DNA of 64,000 bases from Kineococcus aurantiacus (GTDB lineage: Bacteria; Actinomycetota; Actinomycetes; Actinomycetales; Kineococcaceae), in NCBI RefSeq assembly GCF_013409345.1, contig NZ_JACCBB010000001.1, forward strand, positions 4,650,001 through 4,714,000, in the 5' to 3' direction. Position numbers and translations under genes: made by a program. The first letter of the stretch is position 1. Each line of letters begins with the position of its first letter. This document shows, one piece after another, positions 48,028 through 56,197 of the stretch. The notes under the pieces were generated by a model that worked only from the letters and a program-made list of their open reading frames with translations, searched no databases and was not told where the DNA came from.

Positions 48028-49278
48028 GTGACCACCATCGACACCGGACGAACCCTCGTCGCCGACGGGGCCCTGCGCGCCCGCGCGGAGGCCGTCGTCC
48101 CCGGCGGCGTGTACGGCCACCTGCGGGTGACCGCCGACCGCGGGATGCCGCCGTCGTACCCCCAGTTCTTCGCCCGGGGTTCCGGAGCGCGGCTCTGGGA
48201 CGTCGACGGCAACGAGTACGTCGACCTGATGTGCGCGTTCGGCCCCATGGTCGCCGGGTACGCGAACCCCGTCGTCGACGCGGCGGCCCGGGCCCAGCTC
48301 GCCCTCGGCGACGCCCTCACGGGGCCGGGGGAGAAGTACGTCGAGTACGCCGAGAGGCTCGTGGGGACCGTGGCCCACGCCGACTGGGCGATGTTCGCCA
48401 AGAACGGCACGGACGCGACCTCGATGTCCGTCGTCATCGCCCGCGCCGCCACCGGCCGGACCAAGCTCCTCAAGGCCGAGAAGGCCTACCACGGCGCGAA
48501 CCCGTGGTTCACCCCCTCGACCGCCGGGGTGGTCGGCTCCGACCGCGCCGACATCGTCGAGTTCGACTACGACGACCTCGCCTCGCTCGAACGGGCCGCC
48601 GCGTCGGTCGAGGGGGACGTGGCGGCCATCGTCGTCACCCCGTTCCGGCACGACGGGTTCGTCGACCAGCACTTCCCCTCGGCGGAGTTCGCCCGTGGCG
48701 TCCGGGCCCTGGCCGACCGCACCGGCGCCGCCCTGATCCTCGACGAGGTGCGGACCACGTTCCGCGTCGACCTCGCCGGCGCCTGGGAACGGTTCGGCGT
48801 GCGCCCCGACCTGACCGCCATGAGCAAGGCGCTGGCCAACGGCCACGCCCTGTCCGCGGTCGTCGGCGTCGACTCCCTCCGCGAGGCGGCCGCGAGCATC
48901 TTCGTCACCGGGTCGTTCTGGATGGCCGGGGTCCCCTTCGCCGCCGCGATCGCCACCCTCGACTGGATGGTCCAGACCGACGGCCTGACCCGCATGCTCG
49001 ACGCGGGCCAGGTGCTGCGGGACGGGTTGCAGGCCCAGGCGTCCGCCCACGGCCTCGGCGTCGTGCAGACCGGTCCAACGTCCATGCCGTTCCTGCGCTT
49101 CGAGGACGAGCCGAGGCTCGAGACGGCCATCGCCTTCACCGACGCCGCCGCGCGCCGAGGGGTCCTGGTGCACCCCTGGCACAACATGTTCGTCTCCGCC
49201 GCGCACACGCCCGAGGACATCGCCACGGTCCTGGAACGGACCGACGAGGCGTTCGCCGAGGTCGCCCGCTCACGGTGA
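48028..49278 (+). CDS. Class III aminotransferase (glutamate-1-semialdehyde aminomutase-like)
   Basis: 416 aa from GTG 48028, preceded by GGGAGAGGA. A PLP enzyme: the N-terminal GGVYGHLR and GARLWDVDGNEYVDLMCAFG segments, the FAKNGTDATSMSVVIARAAT motif, LILDEVRTTFR (the PLP-binding Asp), and the Schiff-base lysine in MSKALANGHALSAVVG. The last resembles GSA aminomutase or omega-transaminases. Biosynthetic HemL is unlikely in this setting; catabolic transamination of the amine or amino acid carried by the adjacent permease is more plausible. It lies 20 bases after the permease. BetI-like regulator upstream. Substrate unknown. Confidence 0.9.
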   Translation: MTTIDTGRTLVADGALRARAEAVVPGGVYGHLRVTADRGMPPSYPQFFARGSGARLWDVDGNEYVDLMCAFGPMVAGYANPVVDAAARAQLALGDALTGPGEKYVEYAERLVGTVAHADWAMFAKNGTDATSMSVVIARAATGRTKLLKAEKAYHGANPWFTPSTAGVVGSDRADIVEFDYDDLASLERAAASVEGDVAAIVVTPFRHDGFVDQHFPSAEFARGVRALADRTGAALILDEVRTTFRVDLAGAWERFGVRPDLTAMSKALANGHALSAVVGVDSLREAAASIFVTGSFWMAGVPFAAAIATLDWMVQTDGLTRMLDAGQVLRDGLQAQASAHGLGVVQTGPTSMPFLRFEDEPRLETAIAFTDAAARRGVLVHPWHNMFVSAAHTPEDIATVLERTDEAFAEVARSR

Positions 49279-49289
49279 GCCTCGGCCCC

Positions 49290-49313
49290 GACCCGGGGCT
49301 GCCACCCCGGGTC
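49290..49313 (+). terminator. Terminator hairpin of the permease/aminotransferase operon
   Basis: GACCCGGGG (49290-49298) pairs with CCCCGGGTC (49305-49313) over a 6-base loop, 12 bases after the aminotransferase stop. Confidence 0.7.
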
Positions 49314-49346
49314 ACGGCCGGTGGAGGCGCACGCGGGGACACGGGA

Positions 49347-49390
49347 CCGGGGTCGTCGGTGCCGGGGTCGTCGGTGCCGACGTCGTCCGG
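49347..49390. repeat. Tandem 15-base repeat between convergent genes
   Basis: CCGGGGTCGTCGGTG occurs twice back to back (49347-49361 and 49362-49376), followed by a degenerate third copy (CCGACGTCGTCCGG, 49377-49390). It is non-coding, and its copy number may vary between strains. Confidence 0.7.
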
Positions 49391-49402
49391 GTGGGTGAGG
49401 GG

Positions 49403-50227
49403 TCAGCCTCGGCCGGCGAGACGGTCGAGGAAGGCGCCGGTGACGGTGCTCACCAGACGGCCGAGCACGCCGGACCGGTGATCGACGTAGACCCCCGGTG
49501 CCTGACCCAGCCCGTCGCGGGGGATGCGGACCGCCAGGCGCGGCAGGTCCGCACGCACCGCGGTGTGGTCGCGCAGGCGCGGCCCGTCCGGTTCCTCGAG
49601 GTCGTCGTAGGGGAAGGCGTCCAGTGCAGCCGGGTCCCCGCCGTGGCGGTCGTCGTGGACGGTGAGAGCCGCGAAGCCGAACGCCTCACCGACGCCTGCG
49701 CAGCCGGCGGGCAGGTCGGCCACGTCGGCCAGGGTGTCGGCGTCGGTGACCGCGGACTCGTAGACGCTGCGGCCGTGGGCGATGACGAAGGCGCGCCAGT
49801 CGGTGAACACGTCGTCGGAGGTGAAACCGCAGGCCATCTCCGCGGCCTGCCAGTGCCGCCAGGTGTACAGGCGGGCCGAGAGGTCCAGGTAGCGGTTCTG
49901 GTAGGCGGTGAGCGCGGTGTCGTCGAGGGAGGTGAGGCGCGCGGTGAGCAGCTCACCCGTGACCTCGGGGTCGCCGTGGGCGCGGGTGCGCACGTCGTCG
50001 ACGAGCTGCCAGAAGGACGCCTCGTCCAGCACCGGCTGCTCACCGCGGACCGGTGAGCTGGGCCCGTCCCCGGTCGAGCTGTCGCCCGGACCGGCGCTGG
50101 AGTCGGCGCCGGGCTCGGAGGGGGGCGGAGAAACGGTGGCGGCCGCGCCGGGTGCGCACCCGCTGACCAAGGCCGTCGCCAGCAGCAGTGACGCGAAGCG
50201 CCCGAGTCCGCCTCGCACACCGCTCAC
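49403..50227 (-). CDS. Lipoprotein with DUF4240-like domain
   Basis: 274 aa from GTG 50227. The signal peptide (LGRFASLLLATALVSGCAPG) has a lipobox ending SGC near residue 24, followed by a Pro/Ser/Gly linker of about 40 residues. The domain starts at about residue 70: SFWQLVDDVRTRAHGDPEV, then LTAYQNRYLDLSARLYTWRH and WRAFVIAHGRSVYESAV, which fits the DUF4240 pattern (FWxLVD, WxFLxAxG). DUF4240 has no established activity. The cell-surface location is unusual for this domain, which is usually cytosolic. It converges on the aminotransferase operon. Confidence 0.85.
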   Translation of the reverse strand: MSGVRGGLGRFASLLLATALVSGCAPGAAATVSPPPSEPGADSSAGPGDSSTGDGPSSPVRGEQPVLDEASFWQLVDDVRTRAHGDPEVTGELLTARLTSLDDTALTAYQNRYLDLSARLYTWRHWQAAEMACGFTSDDVFTDWRAFVIAHGRSVYESAVTDADTLADVADLPAGCAGVGEAFGFAALTVHDDRHGGDPAALDAFPYDDLEEPDGPRLRDHTAVRADLPRLAVRIPRDGLGQAPGVYVDHRSGVLGRLVSTVTGAFLDRLAGRG

Positions 50228-50766
50228 GGTAGAGGAGGCGGGGCGACGAGTCGGTCCTCCCGTCGAACTCCGCCCGTTCGGCTCAGCGCGTCCGGACCGT
50301 CGGCTCGTCGCTGGTGGAGGTGGAGCGCACGGACGCGCCGCGCTGGTGCGGGGGAAGCTGGAACGCCGCCTCGAACGGCAGGGGTGCGCTGCCGGCCGTC
50401 GTTCCGGCGACGGCCCTCAGCGCCCACCGCGGAGGGCTCACCGGCGTCCTGGGTGTGGCGCGGCGGTCACCCGTGTTCCGGGTACCTGGTGTTCGGCGCG
50501 GTCGTGGGTGTCACCCGCCGACTCGCTGGTGGTCAGACGTCGGCCGGTCTGAGCGTTCCGGTCGTGCACCGCTGGGGCTCACCCGTCGTCTCGGACTCGA
50601 CCCCCGGGTTCCCCGCGCGCTCGGAAGTCGCGGGAACACGTCCGTCGTGACCAGGACTGCTCCCCCGAGACAGGACAGCGGGTTTCGGTGGTCCTGAGCA
50701 GCCTCTCCCGTCTCGACGCGGGGGAGCGCCGTTCCCGGCGTTCGACGCGCGGCGCGACCACCGCGG
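50228..50766. other. Gene-poor spacer
   Basis: About 540 bases between two minus-strand genes. Several short frames exist on both strands, but all are Arg/Pro/Gly-rich, without ribosome sites or recognisable motifs. No promoter or repeat was identified apart from general GC-rich hairpins. Confidence 0.5.
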
Positions 50767-51987
50767 TCACGGGTGCTCGCGGTCCCCGCCGCGAGTCGCA
50801 CGTGCGGTACCGGTCAGCAGCGCCCCCGCCATCAGCGGCTCGAGGACCATCGCGCTCGCTCCCACGACTCCCGCCCGCGCTCCGGCACGACTGGCGACGA
50901 TGCGCAGGTGCCGCGTGGCGAGATCCGGTGGGCGGCGGTGGACGGTCTCCCGCACCCCGGTCAGCAGCGCGTCGCCGGCGGTGGCGAGGCTGCCGCCGAC
51001 GACGACGACGGAGGGGTTGACCAGGCTGACGCACCCCGCCAGGACGCGGCCGAGCGAACGACCGGCGTCACGCACCGCGGCCAGGGCCTCGGGCGCACCG
51101 GCCGATGCGAGGGCCGCGACGTCGGAGCCGGTGCGGGTGGGGAACCCGCTGGCGGCGAGCCTGGCGGCGATGGCCCGGCCGCCGGCCACCGCTTCGAGGC
51201 AGCCGCTGCCGCCGCAGCGGCACGGGACGTCGGGTCCGCCGGGGACGGCGACGTGGCCCAGGTCCCCGGCCGTGCCCTGGGCCCCTCGGACGAGGCGGCC
51301 ATCAGCGATGATCCCGCCGCCGATGCCGGTGCCGGCCTTCACGAACAGGAGGTGGTCGACGCGGGGGTCGGCGGTGACGTGCTCGCCCACGGCCATGGCG
51401 TTGACGTCGTCGTCGACGACGACGGGGACGTCCCCGAGCCGCGCCCGCAACCCACCCCGGACGTCGGCGTCGTGCCAGCCCGGCATGGACGGCGGGTCGG
51501 TGGGGCGGCCGGTGGTGTGGTCCACCGGGCCGGGCAGGCTCACGCCGATGCCGGCGACCTCGCCGGGCGCCCGGCCCGAGGACGTCAGCAACTGCTGCGC
51601 GACCCCGGCGACCAGGTCGAGCACCGCCCGCGGTCCCTCCGCGAGGGACACGGGACGGCACTCCTCGGTGAGCACGGTCGCGGCGAGGTCGGTGAGGGCC
51701 ACCCGGACGCGGGTCGTCCCGAGGTCGATCGCCAGCACCACGCACGCCGTGGGGTTGAAGGCGAAGGTCGCGGGTGGTCGCCCCCCGGTCGAGACCGCCC
51801 CTCCGACGGGGGACACCAGACGAGCGGCGACGAGCCGGTCGACGCGCTGGGAGACGGTCGACCGGGACTGGCCGGTGAGCCGTCCGAGTTCGGCCCGGGT
51901 GCGGGGGCGTCCGTCGCGCAGCAGTTGCAGGGTGGTGATGAGGCCGTCGACCTCGTTCTTGCCGCCGCCCCCACCGTTGCCGGACAT
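50767..51987 (-). CDS. ROK-family transcriptional repressor (NagC/XylR-like)
   Basis: 406 aa from ATG 51987. The N-terminal winged helix-turn-helix (TRAELGRLTGQSRSTVSQRV, then DRLVAARLV) leads into a ROK sugar-kinase fold: VLAIDLGTTRVRVAL (phosphate 1 motif), GIGVSLPGPVDHTTG, VDDDVNAMAVGEH and KAGTGIGGGIIADG. The zinc motif CRCGGSGCLEA is complete. It is divergent from the ribose-type ABC operon at 52092 and is its likely repressor, released by the sugar or a sugar phosphate. No ribosome site is seen before the ATG; a leaderless start is possible. An inverted repeat lies 18 bases from its start. Confidence 0.93.
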   Translation of the reverse strand: MSGNGGGGGKNEVDGLITTLQLLRDGRPRTRAELGRLTGQSRSTVSQRVDRLVAARLVSPVGGAVSTGGRPPATFAFNPTACVVLAIDLGTTRVRVALTDLAATVLTEECRPVSLAEGPRAVLDLVAGVAQQLLTSSGRAPGEVAGIGVSLPGPVDHTTGRPTDPPSMPGWHDADVRGGLRARLGDVPVVVDDDVNAMAVGEHVTADPRVDHLLFVKAGTGIGGGIIADGRLVRGAQGTAGDLGHVAVPGGPDVPCRCGGSGCLEAVAGGRAIAARLAASGFPTRTGSDVAALASAGAPEALAAVRDAGRSLGRVLAGCVSLVNPSVVVVGGSLATAGDALLTGVRETVHRRPPDLATRHLRIVASRAGARAGVVGASAMVLEPLMAGALLTGTARATRGGDREHP

Positions 51988-52004
51988 GGCCGACAGTGAA
52001 CCAC

Positions 52005-52020
52005 CGGTTCCGGCGAACCG
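52005..52020. promoter_or_regulatory. Inverted repeat in the ROK/ABC divergent region
   Basis: CGGTTC (52005-52010) and GAACCG (52015-52020) form a perfect inverted repeat around CGGC. GAACCG recurs at 52036-52041, and CCGTGAC is repeated at 52026-52032 and 52039-52045. These are candidate ROK operator elements. Confidence 0.45.
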
Positions 52021-52055
52021 ACGACCCGTGACGCCGAACCGTGACCGACTTCTGG

Positions 52056-52085
52056 TTGACGACCGGCACAAGGCGCTCCTAGTTT
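52056..52085 (+). promoter_or_regulatory. Predicted promoter giving a leaderless ABC operon transcript
   Basis: -35 TTGACG (52056-52061), an 18-base spacer and -10 TAGTTT (52080-52085). The ATG at 52092 is seven bases after the -10, where transcription would start, and there is no Shine-Dalgarno sequence. Confidence 0.65.
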
Positions 52086-52091
52086 CTTCCC

Positions 52092-53639
52092 ATGGTCGAC
52101 GCTGACCGCCCGGGAGACTCTGCGCTCCCCAGTTCCACCGCCCCGTTGCTCGCGGTCCGGGGCATCGTCAAGGAGTTCTCCGGCGTTCGCGCTCTCGACG
52201 GGGTGGACCTCGACGTGCGCCCGGGGGAGGTGCACTGCCTGCTGGGCCAGAACGGCGCCGGCAAGTCCACGCTCATCAAGGTCCTGGCCGGTGCGCACCG
52301 GCCGACGAGCGGAACCGTGGAGTGGCAGGGCCGCGAGGTGCGTCCCACGTCACCGGTCGACGCGCTGCGCAGCGGCATCGCCACGATGTACCAGGAACTG
52401 GACGTGGTCGGCGGTCTCACCGTGGCCGAGAACGTCTTCCTGGGCCACGAACTCTCCCGGGGCGGAGTCACCCGTCGCCGTGAGCTGCACCAGCGGACGC
52501 GGGAACTGCTCGACCGGCTCGGTCACAACCGCCTGTCGCCCGGCCGCGAGGTGGGTTCCCTGTCCGCCGCCGACCAGCAGATCGTCAGCCTGGCGCGGGC
52601 GCTGTCCCACGACGCCCGGCTCATCGTCATGGACGAACCCTCCGCGGTGCTGGACTCCGAGGAGGTCGGGAACCTGTTCCGGGTCGTCCGGCAGCTGACC
52701 GCCGACGGCGTGGCCGTCCTGTACATCTCGCACCGGCTGGAGGAGATCCGCCAGATCGGTGATCGCATCACCGTCCTCAAGGACGGCCGCACCGTCGCCA
52801 CCGGGCTGCCCGTCGCGGGGACGCAGACCGCCGACCTGATCCGGCTCATGACCGGGCGGACCCTGCACCGCGCGTTCCCCGCCCGGCCACCGGTGCCCTC
52901 CGACGCCGCCCCGTTGCTGGAGGTGCGCGACCTCGCCCTGCGCGGGGTGTTCTCCGACGTCTCCTTCACGGTCCGCGCCGGGGAGGTGGTGGGCCTGGCG
53001 GGGCTGGTCGGGTCGGGTCGCTCGGAAGTCCTGGAAACCGTCTACGGGGCCCGCCGGGCCACCGCGGGACAGGTGCTCGTCGGTGGCCGCCCGCTGCGCC
53101 CCGGCTCGGTCCCGGCGGCCGTGCGTGCCGGGATGGGACTGGCGCCGGAGGAGCGCAAGGCGCAGGGCCTGCTGCTCGACGAACCCGTCTACCGGAACAT
53201 CACCCTGTCGACGTTCGGGCGGTTCGCCCGCGGACCGGTGCTGGACGAGCGGTCCGAGCGCGCGGTCGCGCGCGAGCAGATCCAGGCCCTGGACCTGCGC
53301 CCGGTCGACCCGGACCGGCCCGTGCGGACCCTGTCCGGCGGCAACCAGCAGAAGGCGATGCTGGCCCGCTGGCTCGTCCACGGCTGCCGGGTCCTGCTGC
53401 TGGACGAACCCACGCGGGGCGTCGACGTGGGGGCCCGCGCCGAGATGTACGAGCTGGTGAACTCCCTCTCGCGCGCCGGGAACGCCGTCGTGGTCGTCTC
53501 CAGCGAGATCGAGGAGGTGCTCGGCCTGTCCGACCACGTCCTGGTCCTCGCGGAGGGCCGCGTCGTGCACAGCGGACCGGCCGCCCAGATCGACGAGCAC
53601 CGGGTGCTCGACCTCGTCATGGAAGGAAGTGCCGCGTGA
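52092..53639 (+). CDS. Ribose-type ABC transporter ATPase (RbsA-like)
   Basis: 515 aa, a double-cassette sugar importer ATPase. Cassette 1 has Walker A GQNGAGKST, a signature-like LSAADQQIVSLARALS, and Walker B LIVMDEPSAVLDSEEV. Cassette 2 has the degenerate Walker A GLVGSGRSE, LSGGNQQKAMLARWLV and VLLLDEPTRGVDVGA. It is normally paired with a permease dimer and a binding protein, and both follow here. The start is ATG 52092, apparently leaderless. The stop overlaps the next GTG by four bases. It is the first gene of the ROK-controlled operon. Confidence 0.95.
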   Translation: MVDADRPGDSALPSSTAPLLAVRGIVKEFSGVRALDGVDLDVRPGEVHCLLGQNGAGKSTLIKVLAGAHRPTSGTVEWQGREVRPTSPVDALRSGIATMYQELDVVGGLTVAENVFLGHELSRGGVTRRRELHQRTRELLDRLGHNRLSPGREVGSLSAADQQIVSLARALSHDARLIVMDEPSAVLDSEEVGNLFRVVRQLTADGVAVLYISHRLEEIRQIGDRITVLKDGRTVATGLPVAGTQTADLIRLMTGRTLHRAFPARPPVPSDAAPLLEVRDLALRGVFSDVSFTVRAGEVVGLAGLVGSGRSEVLETVYGARRATAGQVLVGGRPLRPGSVPAAVRAGMGLAPEERKAQGLLLDEPVYRNITLSTFGRFARGPVLDERSERAVAREQIQALDLRPVDPDRPVRTLSGGNQQKAMLARWLVHGCRVLLLDEPTRGVDVGARAEMYELVNSLSRAGNAVVVVSSEIEEVLGLSDHVLVLAEGRVVHSGPAAQIDEHRVLDLVMEGSAA

Positions 53640-54712
53640 GCGAGCAGCTGCCGCCGCTGTCCACCGCGGGCAGCGTGCCCCCCGACCCCGACCACCCCGC
53701 GCCGCTGCAGCGGACCGGGTCCCAGCCGGGTGGTCCGGCGGGGCGACGCCTGTCCGTCCCCGGCGGTGGCCTGGGACGCGACGTCGGCCTCGTCGTGGCG
53801 CTCGCCGCCCTGTGCGTCGTCGGCGTGGCGACCGCGGGGGACCGGTTCGCCAGCGTCGACAACGTGCTGACCATCCTCCGCCTGGCCGCCGTCTACGGGG
53901 TGCTGGCCATCGGCATGACGTTCGTCATCACCGGCGGCGGGATCGACCTGTCCGTCGGGTCGGTGCTGGGGCTGGCCTCGGTGTGGGCCTCCACGCTGGC
54001 GACGCAGACGATGGCCGAGGACACCCACTGGCTGGTCATGGTGAGCACGGCGCTGCTGGTCGGGACGGCCTGCGGGGTGGTGAACGGGGTGCTCATCGCC
54101 TACGGGAGGGTCGTCGCGTTCATCGCGACGCTGGCGATGCTCGTCGCCGCCCGCGGCCTCGCGGAGATCATCGCGAACCGGCGGACCCAGGTGGTGAACG
54201 TGCGCTCGTTCCTCGACGTGTTCCGGGGTGACGTGCTCGGCGTCCCCGTGCTCGTCTGGTTGTTCGCGCTCGTCGCGCTGGCCGGGTGGTTCCTGCTGAA
54301 CCACACGACGTTCGGCCGCCGCACCGTCGCCGTGGGCGGCAACCCGGAGGCCGCCCGGCTGGCCGGGATCAAGGTGCAGCGCCACACCACCTACCTGTAC
54401 GCCCTGTCCGGGCTCACGGCGGGCATCGCGGCGGTGATGATGCTGGCCCGCACCACCGCCGGGTCCTCGACGAACGGCCAGCTGTACGAGCTGGACGCCA
54501 TCGCCATGGTGGTGGTCGGGGGAACCCTGCTGGCCGGTGGGAAGGGCACCATCGTCGGCACGGTGTTCGGCGTGCTGATCTTCTCCACCCTGACGAACGT
54601 GTTCGTCCAGAACGACCTGTCCACCTCGGTGCAGGCCATCGCCAAGGGCGCCATCATCGTGGCGGCCGTGCTGCTGCAGCAGCGTCTCGCCGTCCGCTCC
54701 CGCAGTTCCTGA
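53636..54712 (+). CDS. Ribose-type ABC transporter permease (RbsC-like)
   Basis: 358 aa. A cytoplasmic N-terminal tail of about 45 Pro/Gly-rich residues precedes multiple membrane spans. Hallmarks: GMTFVITGGGIDLSVGSVLG, VAFIATLAMLVAARGLAEII, FGRRTVAVGGNPEAARLAGI (coupling loop) and IAMVVVGGTLLAGGKGTIVG. It is the membrane domain of the ROK-linked sugar importer. GTG start within the upstream stop (GTGA), so translation is coupled. Confidence 0.95.
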   Translation: MSEQLPPLSTAGSVPPDPDHPAPLQRTGSQPGGPAGRRLSVPGGGLGRDVGLVVALAALCVVGVATAGDRFASVDNVLTILRLAAVYGVLAIGMTFVITGGGIDLSVGSVLGLASVWASTLATQTMAEDTHWLVMVSTALLVGTACGVVNGVLIAYGRVVAFIATLAMLVAARGLAEIIANRRTQVVNVRSFLDVFRGDVLGVPVLVWLFALVALAGWFLLNHTTFGRRTVAVGGNPEAARLAGIKVQRHTTYLYALSGLTAGIAAVMMLARTTAGSSTNGQLYELDAIAMVVVGGTLLAGGKGTIVGTVFGVLIFSTLTNVFVQNDLSTSVQAIAKGAIIVAAVLLQQRLAVRSRSS

Positions 54713-54793
54713 GCGGCGATCGTCCCGAGAGACCACCTGAACCGCTCGTCCCGTCGCACCACCCGTGAGGACCGAGGAACCGAAGGAGCTTCC

Positions 54794-55849
54794 ATGTCCA
54801 CGCACCGCACCGGCCTGCGCCGCCGGCTCGTCGCCGCCGGCGCCGCCGCGGCCACCGTCACCCTGCTGGCGGCCTGCACGTCGAACACCCCCGAGGAACC
54901 CGAGGACACCTCGTCCGCTCCCGCCGCGGCGGCCGGCGCCAACGACGAACCCGGCGAGCCCGTCGTCATCGGGTTCTCCGCCCCGGCCGCCGACCACGGC
55001 TGGATGGGCGCCATCACCAAGGCCGCCCAGGCCGAGGCCGACCGGTACGAGGACGTGGAACTGCGCGTGGCCGAGGGCACCAACGACGTCAACCTGCAGA
55101 TCAGCCAGGTCGAGCAGTTCATCAACGACGGCGTCGACGCCATCGTCCTGCTGCCGTACGACGGGGCCGCGCTCACCGAGGTCGCCACCCGGGCCATGGA
55201 AGCGGGCATCCCCGTCGTCAACGTCGACCGGGAGTTCTCCAGCCGGTTCGCCGCCCGGACCACCGTCCTGGGGGACAACTACGGGATGGGCGTCTCCGCC
55301 GGCACCTACATCTGCGAGCAGGTCGGGAAGAACCCCGACGCCGTCGTCGCCGAGATCGCCGGCATCGACTCCCTGCCCCTGACGCAGGACCGCAGCCAGG
55401 GGTTCTCCGACGCCCTGTCCGACTGCGGCCTCGACGTGGACAACCGCGTCGCCGCGGACTTCACGGTCCAGGGCGGTCAGGCGGCCGCGGCCAACCTCCT
55501 GCAGGCCGCACCGAAGATCGACGCCCTGTGGAACCACGACGACGACCAGGGCGTCGGGGTCATGGCGGCGATCTCCGAGGCCGGTCGCGACGAGTTCGTC
55601 ATGGTCGGGGGCGCCGGGTCGGCCAACGTGATGCGCGACATCCAGGCCGGCAACTCGGTGCTCAAGGCCACCGTCATCTACCCGTCCACCCAGGCCGCCG
55701 ACGGCATCCGGCTGGCCCGGCTGATCCTGCAGGAGAAGGCCATGACCGACCTCGTCGAGGTGCAGGTGCCCCGGACCGTCCAGCTCTACGCCCCCGTGGT
55801 GACGGCCGAGAACGTCGAGGAGTACCTGCCGACCGCGTTCGAGTCCTGA
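54794..55849 (+). CDS. Sugar-binding lipoprotein of a ribose-type ABC importer
   Basis: 351 aa from ATG 54794, with GAAGGAG upstream. It has a signal peptide rich in Arg then Ala/Val and the lipobox TLLAAC near residue 28, then an acidic Pro/Ser/Ala linker. The body is the type I sugar-binding fold (Peripla_BP_4): IGFSAPAADHGWMGAITKAA, VEQFINDGVDAIVLLPYDG, NVDREFSSRFAART and LWNHDDDQGVGVMAAI, typical of ribose/xylose/galactose-like ligands. Ligand not predictable from sequence. It is the last gene of the operon; it differs clearly from the two lipoproteins at 17555 and 35121. Confidence 0.95.
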   Translation: MSTHRTGLRRRLVAAGAAAATVTLLAACTSNTPEEPEDTSSAPAAAAGANDEPGEPVVIGFSAPAADHGWMGAITKAAQAEADRYEDVELRVAEGTNDVNLQISQVEQFINDGVDAIVLLPYDGAALTEVATRAMEAGIPVVNVDREFSSRFAARTTVLGDNYGMGVSAGTYICEQVGKNPDAVVAEIAGIDSLPLTQDRSQGFSDALSDCGLDVDNRVAADFTVQGGQAAAANLLQAAPKIDALWNHDDDQGVGVMAAISEAGRDEFVMVGGAGSANVMRDIQAGNSVLKATVIYPSTQAADGIRLARLILQEKAMTDLVEVQVPRTVQLYAPVVTAENVEEYLPTAFES

Positions 55850-56019
55850 CCGGGCTCGCGGAGTCCGGGACCCCTCCACCGGGTGGTCGCCGACGCTGCG
55901 ACGCCCGAGGTCGTCGCGGCGGTGTGGCGCAACGACATCGAGCTCTCGGGTCGGGTAGGTTGCCTGTCCTGAACGGCAGGTTGCCACCCGGTGACACGCG
56001 TGGAGGGGAGGAGGACCCG

Positions 56020-56079
56020 ATGGCGAAGAAGAAGGACAAGAAGAAGGACAAGAAGGGCAAGAAGAACAAGAAGAAGTGA
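56020..56079 (+). CDS. 19-residue lysine-rich microprotein
   Basis: An ATG at 56020 with a near-ideal ribosome site (GGGAGGAGG, about 5 bases upstream) opens a 19-codon frame: Met-Ala, then only Lys, Asp, Gly and Asn, with 13 lysines arranged as KKK-D and KK-G/N blocks. All lysines are AAG, the GC-rich codon, which suggests coding use. A TAGGTT -10-like hexamer lies at 55956-55961. A 16-bp-stem terminator follows directly, so this looks like an independent transcription unit. Lysine-rich peptides can bind nucleic acid, polyphosphate or membranes. No homologue known to me. It could instead be a leader peptide or part of a small RNA. Confidence 0.6.
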   Translation: MAKKKDKKKDKKGKKNKKK

Positions 56080-56084
56080 CACCC

Positions 56085-56121
56085 ACCTGAGGCCGGCCCC
56101 GCACCGGGGCCGGCCTCAGGT
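56085..56121. terminator. Very strong terminator hairpin
   Basis: A perfect 16-bp stem, ACCTGAGGCCGGCCCC (56085-56100) with its complement at 56106-56121, and a 5-base loop, six bases after the microprotein stop. It also lies 77 bases beyond the end of the converging CYTH-CHAD gene. Confidence 0.9.
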
Positions 56122-56197
56122 CGTCGTGGTGTCCAGGGAACTCTGGCGGGCCACCACCTCAGCCCGCCGGTTCACCCCGCCGGTTCAACCCGCCGGT

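Noticed and set aside
55850-56019. A coding extension upstream of the microprotein (same frame open from 55528)
   Set aside because: The longer frame overlaps the binding-lipoprotein gene and is Gly/Arg/His-rich; the ribosome site is directly before 56020.
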